Origin: Pseudomonas sp. Au-Pse12 | GTDB taxonomy: Bacteria; Pseudomonadota; Gammaproteobacteria; Pseudomonadales; Pseudomonadaceae | Direction of reading: 5' to 3' | Assembly (NCBI RefSeq): GCF_021341665.1 | Contig: NZ_JAJTTH010000012.1 | Location: forward strand, 124,001 to 188,000 | Length of the DNA stretch: 64,000 nt | Part shown: positions 52,987 to 62,119 of the stretch, piece after piece | Position numbering within the stretch: position 1 is the first letter of the stretch | How the letters are laid out: the number at the start of each line of letters is the position of its first letter | Made by a program: the position numbers and the translations under genes | The notes under the pieces: generated by a model | Databases searched by the model: none | Seen by the model: only the letters and a program-made list of their open reading frames with translations | Told to the model about the DNA's origin: nothing

Positions 52987-53285
52987 GACGTCACCTCGCT
53001 CGATACGTGGAGCCGGCGTCGGATCAGTCAGTCAAGTGCTGGCATGCAACTGAGTTTCCAGCTGCTGTTTACCCCCCAGAACACTTCCAAAGCTATCGAC
53101 CTTGAAAGCTAGTACCGATGACCCGCTCGCCGGTGTACCGGCTCTCCCCTGATTTGGATGGCCTGAGGCTAAGGATAGTTCGGAATCGGGGAGGTCAAGG
53201 CGAGATGGGGAATTAGTTGCCCACTACCGTTCGTCTGGTGCAGCGTCAGCCCACGTAGTACGCGGGCTAGGGCTTCAGAAAAAAA
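52987..53285. other. Intergenic region between glpE and prkA
   Basis: A 299-bp gap with no recognisable gene. It must hold the prkA promoter on the minus strand. A hairpin AGCCC-A-CGTA-G-TACG-C-GGGCT (53248-53268) may end the glpE transcript, and a REP-like GCCGGTGTACCGGC lies near 53130. No clear sigma-54 or RpoS signature was identified. Confidence 0.45.
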
Positions 53286-53615
53286 TTATTCAGGCTTGCC
53301 CTGGGCGGTTTCCGCCGGGTAAGTGTTGCGCCACAGTTCGAAGCCGCCGTCCAGGCTATAGACGTCCGAAAAGCCCTGACTGACCAGGTAGGCTGCCGCG
53401 CTCTGGCTCGAGTTGCCGTGATAGCAGACCACCACCAGCGGAGCGTCCAGGTCGGCGCCGCGGATGAAGTCTGAAATGGAGTGGTTGTCCAGGTGCTGCG
53501 AGCCGCTGATGTGGTTCAGGGCGTAGGTTTGCGGGTCGCGGATATCCACGACCACGGCACCTTGTTCGCGCAGGGCCTGGGCCTGTTCTGGAGGGATGCG
53601 TTTGAATTCGCTCAT
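53286..53615 (-). CDS. glpE: Thiosulfate sulfurtransferase GlpE (rhodanese)
   Basis: Single-domain rhodanese of 109 aa moving sulfane sulfur from thiosulfate to thiophilic acceptors. The persulfide-forming Cys lies in the active loop VVCYHGNSSQSAA near residue 64. It starts 33 bp after the apaH stop, so it probably ends the apaG-apaH run. Confidence 0.93.
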   Translation of the reverse strand: MSEFKRIPPEQAQALREQGAVVVDIRDPQTYALNHISGSQHLDNHSISDFIRGADLDAPLVVVCYHGNSSQSAAAYLVSQGFSDVYSLDGGFELWRNTYPAETAQGKPE

Positions 53616-53648
53616 GGCGGGCTCCTGGAGCTTTATCGTCAGCGCCGA

Positions 53649-54518
53649 CTAGCGCTTTGCCAGTGTCGGCAAGGGTTCGGGGGAAAGGGGCGTGGCATGG
53701 CCGTGGGCATCGCAGTTGCAGGTCAGGCGTGCGCCGCTGTCGACATTCAGCAGGGTCATGCTCCCGCCCCAGACGCAGCCGCTGTCCAGGGCGAAGATGC
53801 CGGGTTCGTTGCAATGGCCTTCCAGGGCTGCCCAGTGGCCGAAGATGATCTTCAGGTCCCGAGTCTTGCGTTCCTTGTGACTGAACCAGGGGGCGTAGCC
53901 CGGTGGCGCGGTATCCAGGCCTTCCTTGCTCTTGAGGTCCAGCTTGCCTTCGCTGGTGCAGAAGCGCATGCGAGTGAAGTAGTTGGTGATGACCCGCAGG
54001 CGGGTCACGCCTTTGAGGTCGCTGTCCCATTTCGCCGGGTCGTTACCGTACATACCGTCGAGGAAGGGCTCCAGGAGGTTGTCGTCGCGCAATGCCTCTT
54101 CGACCTCGGCAGCGCACTTCAGGGCTTTTTTCAGCGACCACTGTGGGGCAATGCCAGCATGGACCATGGCGATGTTGCGGGTTTCGTCGTAGTGCATCAG
54201 TTTCTGCTGGCGCAGCCACTGCAACAGCTCCTCGCAGTCCGGGGCCTCGAGGATCTCGCGCAAGGTGTCGGACTTCTTCAGGCGCTCGATATTGCGCCAG
54301 GCCGCCAGCAGGTGCAGGTCATGATTGCCCAGCACGCAGGTCAGCGAGTCGCGGATCGAATACAGGTAGCGCAGGGTTTCCAGCGACTGTGGGCCTCGGT
54401 TGACCAGGTCGCCCACCAGCCACAGGCGATCCCGTGCAGGGTCGAAGGCGACTTGTTCGAGCAGGCATTGCAGGGGTTCCAGGCAGCCTTGCAGGTCGCC
54501 GACGGCGTAGGTCGCCAT
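53649..54518 (-). CDS. apaH: Diadenosine tetraphosphatase (symmetrical)
   Basis: Metallophosphatase of 289 aa splitting Ap4A into two ADP; also reported to remove Np4-type RNA caps. Motifs: YAVGDLQGCLEPL at the N-terminus, LVGDLVNRGPQSLETL and VLGNHDLHLLA near residues 35-70. Its ATG overlaps the apaG stop by one base. Confidence 0.96.
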   Translation of the reverse strand: MATYAVGDLQGCLEPLQCLLEQVAFDPARDRLWLVGDLVNRGPQSLETLRYLYSIRDSLTCVLGNHDLHLLAAWRNIERLKKSDTLREILEAPDCEELLQWLRQQKLMHYDETRNIAMVHAGIAPQWSLKKALKCAAEVEEALRDDNLLEPFLDGMYGNDPAKWDSDLKGVTRLRVITNYFTRMRFCTSEGKLDLKSKEGLDTAPPGYAPWFSHKERKTRDLKIIFGHWAALEGHCNEPGIFALDSGCVWGGSMTLLNVDSGARLTCNCDAHGHATPLSPEPLPTLAKR

Positions 54519-54898
54519 CAGTGCAGGGCTCCGGGGACCGCCAGGCGGAAAGGCGCAATGATGGCGTCGAACTGTTTGCCGTCCTCCGCCAGCATCTGGT
54601 AGCTGCCTTGCATGTTGCCGACTCGGGTGGTCATTACTGTGCCGCTGCTGTAGGTGTGGCTTTTGCCCGCGGCGATCAGCGGTTGCTGGCCAACGACACC
54701 GGCGCCGCGGACCTCCTCGACATGCCCGTCACCGTCGGTGATCACCCAGTGCCGTGACAGCAGCTTGGCTGGAAGCGATCCATTGTTCTGCACGGTGATG
54801 GTATAGGCGAAAGCGAAGCGATTGTGCTCGGGTTGCGATTGGTCGGCCAGAAAGCGGGTGACGACGCTGACATCGACCTGATAACGAGGATCGGACAT
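54518..54898 (-). CDS. apaG: Co2+/Mg2+ efflux-associated protein ApaG
   Basis: ApaG/F-box-A-like beta-sandwich protein of 126 aa (FAYTITVQNNGSLPAKLLSRHWVI..., VVGQQPLIAAGKSHTYSSG). Biochemical role unresolved. Conserved position between rsmA and apaH. A nested hairpin separates it from rsmA upstream. Confidence 0.95.
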   Translation of the reverse strand: MSDPRYQVDVSVVTRFLADQSQPEHNRFAFAYTITVQNNGSLPAKLLSRHWVITDGDGHVEEVRGAGVVGQQPLIAAGKSHTYSSGTVMTTRVGNMQGSYQMLAEDGKQFDAIIAPFRLAVPGALH

Positions 54899-54965
54899 GC
54901 AAGAGGCCTTTAAAGCAAAGCGGGGCGCGGGACAAAGCTGATGGAGGTCAGTCTAGGTCAAGTAC

Positions 54966-55004
54966 CGGGTAGTAAACCAGACATCCTGTCTGGCGTCCTA
55001 CCCG
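54966..55004 (-). terminator. Nested hairpin between rsmA and apaG
   Basis: Outer arms CGGGTAG (54966-54972) / CTACCCG (54998-55004) enclose inner arms CCAGACA (54977-54983) / TGTCTGG (54987-54993). On the minus strand the inner stem is followed by TTTACT. It may terminate or attenuate rsmA read-through into apaG. Confidence 0.55.
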
Positions 55005-55024
55005 ATCTCGGGCAGGGGTAACGC

Positions 55025-55837
55025 TCAGTCGGCGACAGGCTTGGGCTGGTCGGCCAACTGGTCAGCCAGGCGCACGAATGCGGCCAGGTCCAATTGCTCG
55101 GGACGCAGGCTGCCATCGACACCGGCGGCCTCGATCTCGGCGCTGCTGAGGAGGGCCTTGAGGGTGTTGCGCAGGGTCTTGCGGCGCTGGTTGAAGGCTT
55201 CGCGCACGATGCGTTCCAGCAACCGGTGATCCTTGGCCGGGTGTGGCAGTACCGCGTGAGGCACCAGGCGCACGATGGCCGAGTCGACTTTCGGTGGCGG
55301 GTTGAAGGCGCCGGGACCAACGTTGAACAGGTGTTCCACGCGGCAGTGATACTGGACCATGATCGACAGGCGGCCCCAATCGCCGCCGCCCGGGCCGGCC
55401 GCGAGGCGTTCGACCACTTCCTTTTGCAGCATGAAGTGCATGTCGCGGATCAGGCCGGCGTTCTGCAGCAGGTGGAAGATCAGCGGGGTCGAGATGTTGT
55501 AGGGCAGGTTGCCGACCACCCGCAGGCTGCTTGGCGCCGCCCCCAGGGTGTTGAAGTCGAACTTCAGGGCGTCGCCCTGGTGCAGGTTGAAGTTGCTCTT
55601 GCCGGCAAACTGCTGATTGAGGATCGGGATCAGGTCCTTGTCCAGCTCCACCACGTCCAGCTGCGCGCCGCTGTCCAGCAGGCCTTCGGTCAGGGCACCC
55701 TGGCCCGGGCCGATTTCCAGCATGCGGTCCTCGGGTTTGGCGTGGATGGCCCGCAGGATGCGGTCGATGACGCCGGCGTCATGCAGGAAGTTCTGGCCGA
55801 AGCGCTTGCGCGCCCGGTGTTGGTATTGCTCGGTCAT
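55025..55837 (-). CDS. rsmA: 16S rRNA dimethyladenosine transferase RsmA (KsgA)
   Basis: SAM-dependent methyltransferase of 270 aa dimethylating A1518/A1519 of 16S rRNA during late 30S assembly. Motifs: KRFGQNFLHDAGVIDRI, SAM loop MLEIGPGQGALTEGL near residue 40, and the NLPYNISTPLIF catalytic motif near 110. The ATG overlaps the pdxA stop by 4 bp. Not to be confused with the RNA-binding RsmA of the Gac/Rsm system. Confidence 0.97.
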   Translation of the reverse strand: MTEQYQHRARKRFGQNFLHDAGVIDRILRAIHAKPEDRMLEIGPGQGALTEGLLDSGAQLDVVELDKDLIPILNQQFAGKSNFNLHQGDALKFDFNTLGAAPSSLRVVGNLPYNISTPLIFHLLQNAGLIRDMHFMLQKEVVERLAAGPGGGDWGRLSIMVQYHCRVEHLFNVGPGAFNPPPKVDSAIVRLVPHAVLPHPAKDHRLLERIVREAFNQRRKTLRNTLKALLSSAEIEAAGVDGSLRPEQLDLAAFVRLADQLADQPKPVAD

Positions 55838-56823
55838 AAACGGTTCTCGGCCATCTGGTAGGCGGTTTCCAGGGCGACCTGCAGGCTGCCGGTGTCGATC
55901 TTGCCGCTGCCGGCCAGATCCAGGGCGGTGCCATGGTCGACGGAGGTGCGGATGATCGGCAGGCCGAGCGTCACATTGACGGCCGCGCCGAAGCCTTTGT
56001 ATTTCAGCACGGGCAAGCCTTGGTCGTGGTACATCGCCAGCACTGCGTCGCAGTGCTCCAGATATTTGGGGGTAAACAGAGTGTCGGCTGGCAATGGACC
56101 GCGCAGGTCCATGCCTTCATTGCGCAGGCGCTCTAGGGTGGGTTCGATGATGTCGATTTCTTCGCGGCCCAGGTGTCCACCTTCACCGGCATGGGGGTTG
56201 AGCCCGCACACCAGGATACGCGGCTGGGTGATGCCGAACTTGTGCTGCAGGTCGGCATGCAGAATCCGTGTGACCCGCTCCAGGCGCTCGACGGTGATGG
56301 CGTCGGCAATCTCCCGCAAGGGCAGGTGGGTGGTCACCAGCGCCACGCGCAGGCCGTGGGTGGCCAGCATCATGACCACCTGCTCGGTGTGGGTCAGGTC
56401 CGCAAGAAACTCGGTATGCCCGGAAAAGGCGATCCCGGAATCGTTGATCACGCCCTTGTGCACGGGGGCGGTGATCATGCCGGCGAAGTGCCCATCCAGG
56501 CAGCCTTGGCCGGCGCGAGTCAGGGTTTCCAGGACGAAGGCGGCGTTGGCCTGGTCCAGTTGGCCGCTGACCACCGGTTTGCCCAGGGGCGTGTCCCAGA
56601 CATAGAGGCTGCCCGCTGGTGCCGGTTCAGTCGGCAGGTGCTCCAGGGGCACCGGCAGCAGATTGACTGCCACGCCCAGTTGCGCGGCCCGCTCAAGGAG
56701 CAGGTCGCGGCTGGTGATGGCAATCAGGGGATAGGGCTGGGGTTGCGAGGCGAGCAGCAGGCACAGGTCAGGACCTATACCCGCCGGTTCGCCGGGTGTC
56801 AGAGCGAAACGTCTGGGTTTCAC
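55834..56823 (-). CDS. pdxA: 4-hydroxythreonine-4-phosphate dehydrogenase
   Basis: NAD-dependent metal enzyme of 329 aa of pyridoxal-phosphate synthesis. Conserved: LTPGEPAGIGPDL at the N-terminus, the metal His in FAGMITAPVHKGVIN and SGHTEFLADLT, LNPHAGEGGHLGREE and MYHDQGLPVLKY. Overlaps surA upstream and rsmA downstream by 4 bp each. Confidence 0.97.
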   Translation of the reverse strand: MKPRRFALTPGEPAGIGPDLCLLLASQPQPYPLIAITSRDLLLERAAQLGVAVNLLPVPLEHLPTEPAPAGSLYVWDTPLGKPVVSGQLDQANAAFVLETLTRAGQGCLDGHFAGMITAPVHKGVINDSGIAFSGHTEFLADLTHTEQVVMMLATHGLRVALVTTHLPLREIADAITVERLERVTRILHADLQHKFGITQPRILVCGLNPHAGEGGHLGREEIDIIEPTLERLRNEGMDLRGPLPADTLFTPKYLEHCDAVLAMYHDQGLPVLKYKGFGAAVNVTLGLPIIRTSVDHGTALDLAGSGKIDTGSLQVALETAYQMAENRL

Positions 56824-58142
56824 TGTGCCGCCTGTTCAGCGCCAGGCAGTTTGATCTCGACGTAGGCCTCGTCACGGATCTGCCGCAACCAGGTCTGCAG
56901 CTCTTCGTCGTACTTGCGGTTGCGCAGGACGGTCATGGCTTGTTGCTCACGGGCCTGACTGGTGCTGTCGGTGGCGCGACGGCCAAGGACTTCCAGTACG
57001 TGCCAGCCATAAGGGCTCTTGAATGGCTTGGACAGCTGACCTTGTGGGGTCTTGGCCATCACTTCGCGGAACTCCGGCACCAGGGCGTTCGGGTCGATCC
57101 AGTTGAGGTCGCCGCCATTGAGCGCCGAGCCAGGGTCTTCCGAGTAGCTTTTTGCCAGGTCGGCGAAGTCTTCGCCGGCTTCGATGCGATCGTAGAGCTT
57201 CTGCGCCAGGCGCTTGGTTTCTTCTTCGCTGCGAATCTCGCTTGGCTTGATCAGGATGTGACGTACATGCACTTCGTCACGCACCTGATTGCCGCCGCCG
57301 CGCTTGTCCAGCAGCTTGAGGATGATGAAGCCGCCAGGGGTACGAGCCGGTTGGGTGATGTCACCTACGGCCATTGCACTCAGTTCACGATCGAAAGGTG
57401 GAGGCAGCTGAGCGGCTTTACGCCAGCCCATGTCGCCGCCTTCCAGGGCGTTGTCGCTACCGGAACGGGCAATCGCCAGCTGGGCGAAGTCGGCACCTTG
57501 CTTGAGCTGCTGATACACCGCCATGGCTTGGCGGGCAGCACTCTGAATCGCTTCGGAGTTGGCGCTTTCCGGGGTCGGGATCAGGATATTGGCCAGGTGC
57601 AGTTCTTCGGAGAGCTGCATCTTGCCCAAGTCCGAGGCCAGAAAGTTCTTCACTTCCTGTTCCGAGACCTGGATGCGTTCGGCCACACGGCGCTGGCGCA
57701 CGCGGCTGATGATCATCTCGCGGCGTACCTGGTCACGAGCGTCTTCATAAGACAGGCCATCGTGGGCCAGGGCGGCACGGAACTGCTCGATGCTCATGCT
57801 GTTGCGCTGGGCAATGGTGCCGATGGCCTGGTTCAGCTCTTCATCGGTGATGCGGATGCCGGAACGTTCGCCAATCTGCAGTTGCAGGTTTTCAACGATC
57901 AGGCGCTCCAGAACCTGCTGTTCCAGGACGCTGGTAGGCGGCACGCCACCGCCACGCTTGGCGATGGTTTGCTGGACTTCGTGAACCCGCTGGTCCAACT
58001 GGCTCTGCATGACCACGTCGTTATCGACGATGGCCACGACCTTGTCGATGGACTGCACCGCGGCGCCGGCCGCGGTACTCAGGAACAGCGCGCCCAGCAT
58101 CAGCGGGCGCAGACAATCAGAAAGCTTGGTCTTCACGTTCAC
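56820..58142 (-). CDS. surA: Periplasmic chaperone SurA (PPIase)
   Basis: Outer-membrane-protein chaperone of 440 aa. Signal peptide over residues 1-~27 (LRPLMLGALFLSTAAGAAV), SurA N domain, then two parvulin domains (EELHLANILIPTPES... and VHVRHILIKPSEIRSEEE...) and a C-terminal helix. Its start overlaps the lptD 3' end by 26 bp. Client proteins include LptD itself. Confidence 0.96.
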   Translation of the reverse strand: MNVKTKLSDCLRPLMLGALFLSTAAGAAVQSIDKVVAIVDNDVVMQSQLDQRVHEVQQTIAKRGGGVPPTSVLEQQVLERLIVENLQLQIGERSGIRITDEELNQAIGTIAQRNSMSIEQFRAALAHDGLSYEDARDQVRREMIISRVRQRRVAERIQVSEQEVKNFLASDLGKMQLSEELHLANILIPTPESANSEAIQSAARQAMAVYQQLKQGADFAQLAIARSGSDNALEGGDMGWRKAAQLPPPFDRELSAMAVGDITQPARTPGGFIILKLLDKRGGGNQVRDEVHVRHILIKPSEIRSEEETKRLAQKLYDRIEAGEDFADLAKSYSEDPGSALNGGDLNWIDPNALVPEFREVMAKTPQGQLSKPFKSPYGWHVLEVLGRRATDSTSQAREQQAMTVLRNRKYDEELQTWLRQIRDEAYVEIKLPGAEQAAQ

Positions 58143-60963
58143 GATAACCTTGGATGCCTTTGTCGAGGAAGCTCTCTACTTTGGTGCCCATGACGCCACC
58201 GAGACCCTTCAGAACAATTTGGAGGAAGATGCCGCGGTCGCCTTTCTCGTTCTCCGGAGCGTTCTGACTGAACTCGTCATACTTGACCCAGTAACGGCTG
58301 ATCAGGCGCAGTTTCCAGCAGCAGTTGTCGTATTCGAAGCCACCGAAGGCCTCGAGCGTGCGGTTACGGTTGTAGTCGTACTGCCAGCGGCTGATGGCGT
58401 TCCATTGCGGCACGATCGGCCAGATCACCGAGAAGTCATGCTGCTGGATCTTGTAGTAGTCCTTCACGTAGCCAGGCTGGCCCGCAGTGCCATAGCTAGA
58501 GTTGCCTACTTTCCAGGTACCGCTGTTTTGGTCGTAACGGATCTGGTCGTTGCGATAACGATAACCGGCGTTGACCACCTTGTTCGGGTTATCTTCGGGC
58601 TGGTAGTGGAACATCGCACTGCCGGAACGAGGGCTGCGGCTGTCCGGGTCCCAGTTGTAGTCGGCGGTGGTGCGCCAGTCGCGGTTGAAGCGATATTCGT
58701 ATTCCAGTGCGTAAGGCGAGACGTTGGACTTGGCGTCGTCACGGGTGCGGTAGTCGATGCCCGGCAACTGCACGGTACGATCCCTGAAGTAGAGGGCCTG
58801 GCCGACACTGATGCGCTGGCGCTGGAAGCCGTTGTCTTCAATCCAGCGGCTGGTGACACCCAGGGACAGCTTGTTCTCGTCGCCGATGCGATCGGAGCCG
58901 GAGAAGCGGTTGTCACGGAACAGCGAGGCATAGTTGAAGGTTGGCTCGCCGGTATCGAATACCGGGATGTCTTCCTGATCTGTCTCGGGGACATAGAGGT
59001 AGAACGCCCGCGGCTCCAGGGTCTGGCGGTAGTTCTTGCCAAACCATTGGGTGTTGCGGTCGAAGTACAGGCCGCCGTCGACGCTGGCGATCGGCACGCC
59101 GCGGTTTTGGTTTCGGCTGTAGTCGCCGCCAATATACCGGGTGCCATTGAGGGCAGCAGCGTTACGCGCATTGACGATGCCTTCTTTGCCTTTCCCATCC
59201 AGATCAAGGTCGTATTGGGTGTACATGTACTTCAGGGATGGCGTCAGGTAGCCATAGCTCCAGTTCAGCGGCAGGCTGACACCCGGCTTGAGGTTCAAGC
59301 GGTCGCCATTCGCACGGGCTAGCCCTGCGACGTTGGTATCCAGGCGTGGAGTGCCAGCTAAGCCGGTAACTGGATCGATCGGCCCGCCGTCCTTGTCCGT
59401 GTAGTTGCCGGTCAGCAGATCCCGATCAAAGCGCACCAGTTCGGTTTCATAGGTGAAATCCAGGCCTTGCGGGTGGTACGGCAGCGAGCCGTTGAAGGTG
59501 ATCTGCGGCAGTTTGTTGTACGGCGTGATGTTGGATACGGTGGCCAGCTCATACGCCTGCATATTGAGGCGTGCGGTATAGTAGTCGCCACGATAGGTCA
59601 CGGCGCCTTGCTGGTTGACGTAGTCGGTGGACTTCACGCCAATCTGATCGGTCTGCAGGTCCTGGAAGTAGTACGGGTCGCTGATCTTGGTGTAGTCGAC
59701 TTCGGTCGACAGACGAGAATCCAGCCCGCCCTTGTGCTGCCAGTTGAGCATGTAGCGGGTTTTTTCGTAGTCGGTCTGCTTGCTGCGGTCGGTGTCGTCG
59801 TCGTTGAGGTACGCGGCGCCGAACTGACCTTCGCTGCTCTTGGTCAGGTAGCGGAACTCGCCTTCCATCAACAGGCCGCGCTTGGCCATGTAGCGTGGAT
59901 ACAACGTGGCGTCGTAATTCGGCGCCAGGTTGAAGTAGTACGGTGTGACCAGCATGAAGCCGGTGTCGCTGCCGGTGCTGAAACTCGGTGGCAGGAAGCC
60001 GGATTGGCGGCGATCGTCGATCGGGAAGTAGATATACGGGGTGTAGAGCACCGGAATATCTTTGACCCGCAGAGTCACGTTGGTCGCGGTACCGAAGCCG
60101 GTGGCCGGGTTCAGGGTGATGTTGTTGCCCTTGAGCTGCCAGGCGTTGCTGTTCGGTTCGCAGGTGGTGTACGTACCATCCTTGAGGCGGATGATGGCGT
60201 TTTCCGCACGCTTGGCGTACAGCGCATTACCGCGGATGCGGGACTTGTGCAGAACGTACTCGGCGTTGTCGACCTTGGCTTCACCCGTGTCCAGCTGGAT
60301 ATCGGCATGGTCGCCCACCAACAGCGCGCCATTGTCGCGTACGCGCACGTTGCCACTCAGCTCGCCGCGGTTCTCGGCCTGGTACAGGCTGGCCTCGTCG
60401 GCCTCGACCTGCATGCTGCCTTGACGCATGACCACGTCACCGGCCAGGGTCGCCACTTGTTCTTCCTGCTGATAACGCGAGGCCTTGGCACCGATAAAGG
60501 TCGGGGCATCACTTTTATTCGTCTTGTCATTCATGCCAGGACGAATCGGTTCGATATAGGAACCAGAGCAGTAAGGACCGGTCTCGGCCAATTGAGCGGC
60601 GGTGAGCTTCTCACGCGGCACCCAGTCGAGGTGGCTGTAGTCCGCGCTGCGGGACTTCAGGCCACGGCCCTTGGCCTCGGTCACCAGCTTCGACTTGTCG
60701 CCGCTGGCTGTTTCGCCCGCAGCGTCGGCGTCAGCTGCTGTAGCAACGCTGGAGCTGACCGAGTTGGCGTCGTGGACCGGGCGTGGAGGCAGTTGGGCTG
60801 CGCTGGTTTTCGGCGCACAGGCCCAGCCACCCGAAGCAGAGACTGAGCAGTCATACTGTTCCGCGGCGACCACGAAGGAAGTGGCTAGAGGTTGCAGGGC
60901 CAGCAAACCGCCGGTAACCAGCAACGGGAATTTTTTACGAAACGCGGGGGATTTCAATGCCAT
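58117..60963 (-). CDS. lptD: LPS-assembly outer membrane protein LptD
   Basis: Outer-membrane LPS translocon of 948 aa, longer than E. coli (784) as usual in Pseudomonas because of an N-terminal extension. Signal peptide (KFPLLVTGGLLALQPLA), about 120 residues of Ser/Ala-rich spacer, the OstA/LptA-like jellyroll (~185-330) and the 26-strand barrel. Two Cys near the N-terminus (YDCSVSASGGWACAPK) and a C-terminal NCCWKLRLISRYW pair are the expected disulfide partners. The ATG at 60963 gives a normal signal; 61014 is too early. Confidence 0.96.
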   Translation of the reverse strand: MALKSPAFRKKFPLLVTGGLLALQPLATSFVVAAEQYDCSVSASGGWACAPKTSAAQLPPRPVHDANSVSSSVATAADADAAGETASGDKSKLVTEAKGRGLKSRSADYSHLDWVPREKLTAAQLAETGPYCSGSYIEPIRPGMNDKTNKSDAPTFIGAKASRYQQEEQVATLAGDVVMRQGSMQVEADEASLYQAENRGELSGNVRVRDNGALLVGDHADIQLDTGEAKVDNAEYVLHKSRIRGNALYAKRAENAIIRLKDGTYTTCEPNSNAWQLKGNNITLNPATGFGTATNVTLRVKDIPVLYTPYIYFPIDDRRQSGFLPPSFSTGSDTGFMLVTPYYFNLAPNYDATLYPRYMAKRGLLMEGEFRYLTKSSEGQFGAAYLNDDDTDRSKQTDYEKTRYMLNWQHKGGLDSRLSTEVDYTKISDPYYFQDLQTDQIGVKSTDYVNQQGAVTYRGDYYTARLNMQAYELATVSNITPYNKLPQITFNGSLPYHPQGLDFTYETELVRFDRDLLTGNYTDKDGGPIDPVTGLAGTPRLDTNVAGLARANGDRLNLKPGVSLPLNWSYGYLTPSLKYMYTQYDLDLDGKGKEGIVNARNAAALNGTRYIGGDYSRNQNRGVPIASVDGGLYFDRNTQWFGKNYRQTLEPRAFYLYVPETDQEDIPVFDTGEPTFNYASLFRDNRFSGSDRIGDENKLSLGVTSRWIEDNGFQRQRISVGQALYFRDRTVQLPGIDYRTRDDAKSNVSPYALEYEYRFNRDWRTTADYNWDPDSRSPRSGSAMFHYQPEDNPNKVVNAGYRYRNDQIRYDQNSGTWKVGNSSYGTAGQPGYVKDYYKIQQHDFSVIWPIVPQWNAISRWQYDYNRNRTLEAFGGFEYDNCCWKLRLISRYWVKYDEFSQNAPENEKGDRGIFLQIVLKGLGGVMGTKVESFLDKGIQGYREREDQAF

Positions 60964-61093
60964 CTTATTAGTCCGGGCTTCCTGCGTGCCATCTGCCCGC
61001 GGTGTGGGCCGCACGCCTCTCGATGGTCTGAAAAAGATGCTGGATAATAAAGCATGACCCGCTTGACGGCTAGCGCCGTCGGAGACCCTTGTA

Positions 61094-62119
61094 ATGCCTG
61101 ACCAAGATGTACGCTTGCAACACCTGAAAGTTTGGCTCGATGAGCAGTTGGCGAATGTTTATGCAGCACAGGGCTGGGGTGAAGTGCCCCCGGCAACATT
61201 GACCGCGGCCAGCAGCGACGCGAGTTTCCGCCGTTATTTCCGTTGGCAGGGCGCGGGTCGCAGCTTCGTGGTGATGGATGCTCCGCCCCCCCAGGAAAAC
61301 TGCAAACCCTTTGTCGATATCGCTCGTTTACTGGCGACTTGCGGCATCAACGTGCCGAAAATTTATGCAGAAGATTTGCCTCGTGGCTTCTTGTTGCTCA
61401 ATGACCTGGGTAATCAGACCTATCTCGACGTAATCGACGAGCACAATGCCGATGCGCTTTTCGAGGATGCGCTGCAGGCGTTGCTGGCCCTCCAGCAGTT
61501 ACCGATGGAAGCGCCTTTGCCCTGTTATGACGTGGCTCTGCTGCGCCGTGAGCTGGAGCTGTTCCCAGAGTGGTACATCGGGCGCGAGCTGGGCGTCACC
61601 CTGAGTTCGCAGCAGCGTGAGCAATGGCAGCGGGTCAGCGACCTGCTGATCGATAGCGCCCTGGCGCAACCCAAGGTGCTGGTGCACCGCGACTATATGC
61701 CACGCAACCTGATGCTCAGCGAGCCGAACCCGGGTGTGCTGGACTTTCAGGACGCGGTCTACGGTCCCGTGACCTATGACGTCACCTGCCTGTTCAAGGA
61801 TGCGTTCCTCAGCTGGCCGGAGTCTCGGGTACAAGGTTGGCTGAACCACTACTGGCAGCAGGCGCGGGCGCGGGGCATTCCTGTGCAGGCCGACTTCGAC
61901 GAGTTTCTCCGGGCCAGCGACCTGATGGGCGTACAGCGCCACCTCAAGGTGATCGGCATCTTCTCGCGGATCTGCCATCGCGATGGCAAACCTCGCTATC
62001 TGGCCGACGTGCCACGTTTCTTTGCCTATATAGAAGCGGTTCTGGCTCGCCGTCCCGAACTGGCGGAACTGTCGCAGTTGCTGCTCAGCCTGCGTCCGCC
62101 TGTGGGGGAGCCTGCATGA
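61094..62119 (+). CDS. amgK: Anomeric MurNAc/GlcNAc kinase AmgK
   Basis: Aminoglycoside-phosphotransferase-fold sugar kinase of 341 aa phosphorylating MurNAc at C1 in the peptidoglycan-recycling route of pseudomonads that bypasses de novo UDP-MurNAc synthesis. Motifs: SSDASFRRYFRW, the catalytic loop LVHRDYMPRNLML near residue 197 and GVLDFQDAVYGP. GGAG lies 9 nt before the ATG. Overlaps murU by 4 bp. The gene pair opposite lptD matches P. putida, where the pathway underlies intrinsic fosfomycin tolerance. Confidence 0.92.
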   Translation: MPDQDVRLQHLKVWLDEQLANVYAAQGWGEVPPATLTAASSDASFRRYFRWQGAGRSFVVMDAPPPQENCKPFVDIARLLATCGINVPKIYAEDLPRGFLLLNDLGNQTYLDVIDEHNADALFEDALQALLALQQLPMEAPLPCYDVALLRRELELFPEWYIGRELGVTLSSQQREQWQRVSDLLIDSALAQPKVLVHRDYMPRNLMLSEPNPGVLDFQDAVYGPVTYDVTCLFKDAFLSWPESRVQGWLNHYWQQARARGIPVQADFDEFLRASDLMGVQRHLKVIGIFSRICHRDGKPRYLADVPRFFAYIEAVLARRPELAELSQLLLSLRPPVGEPA

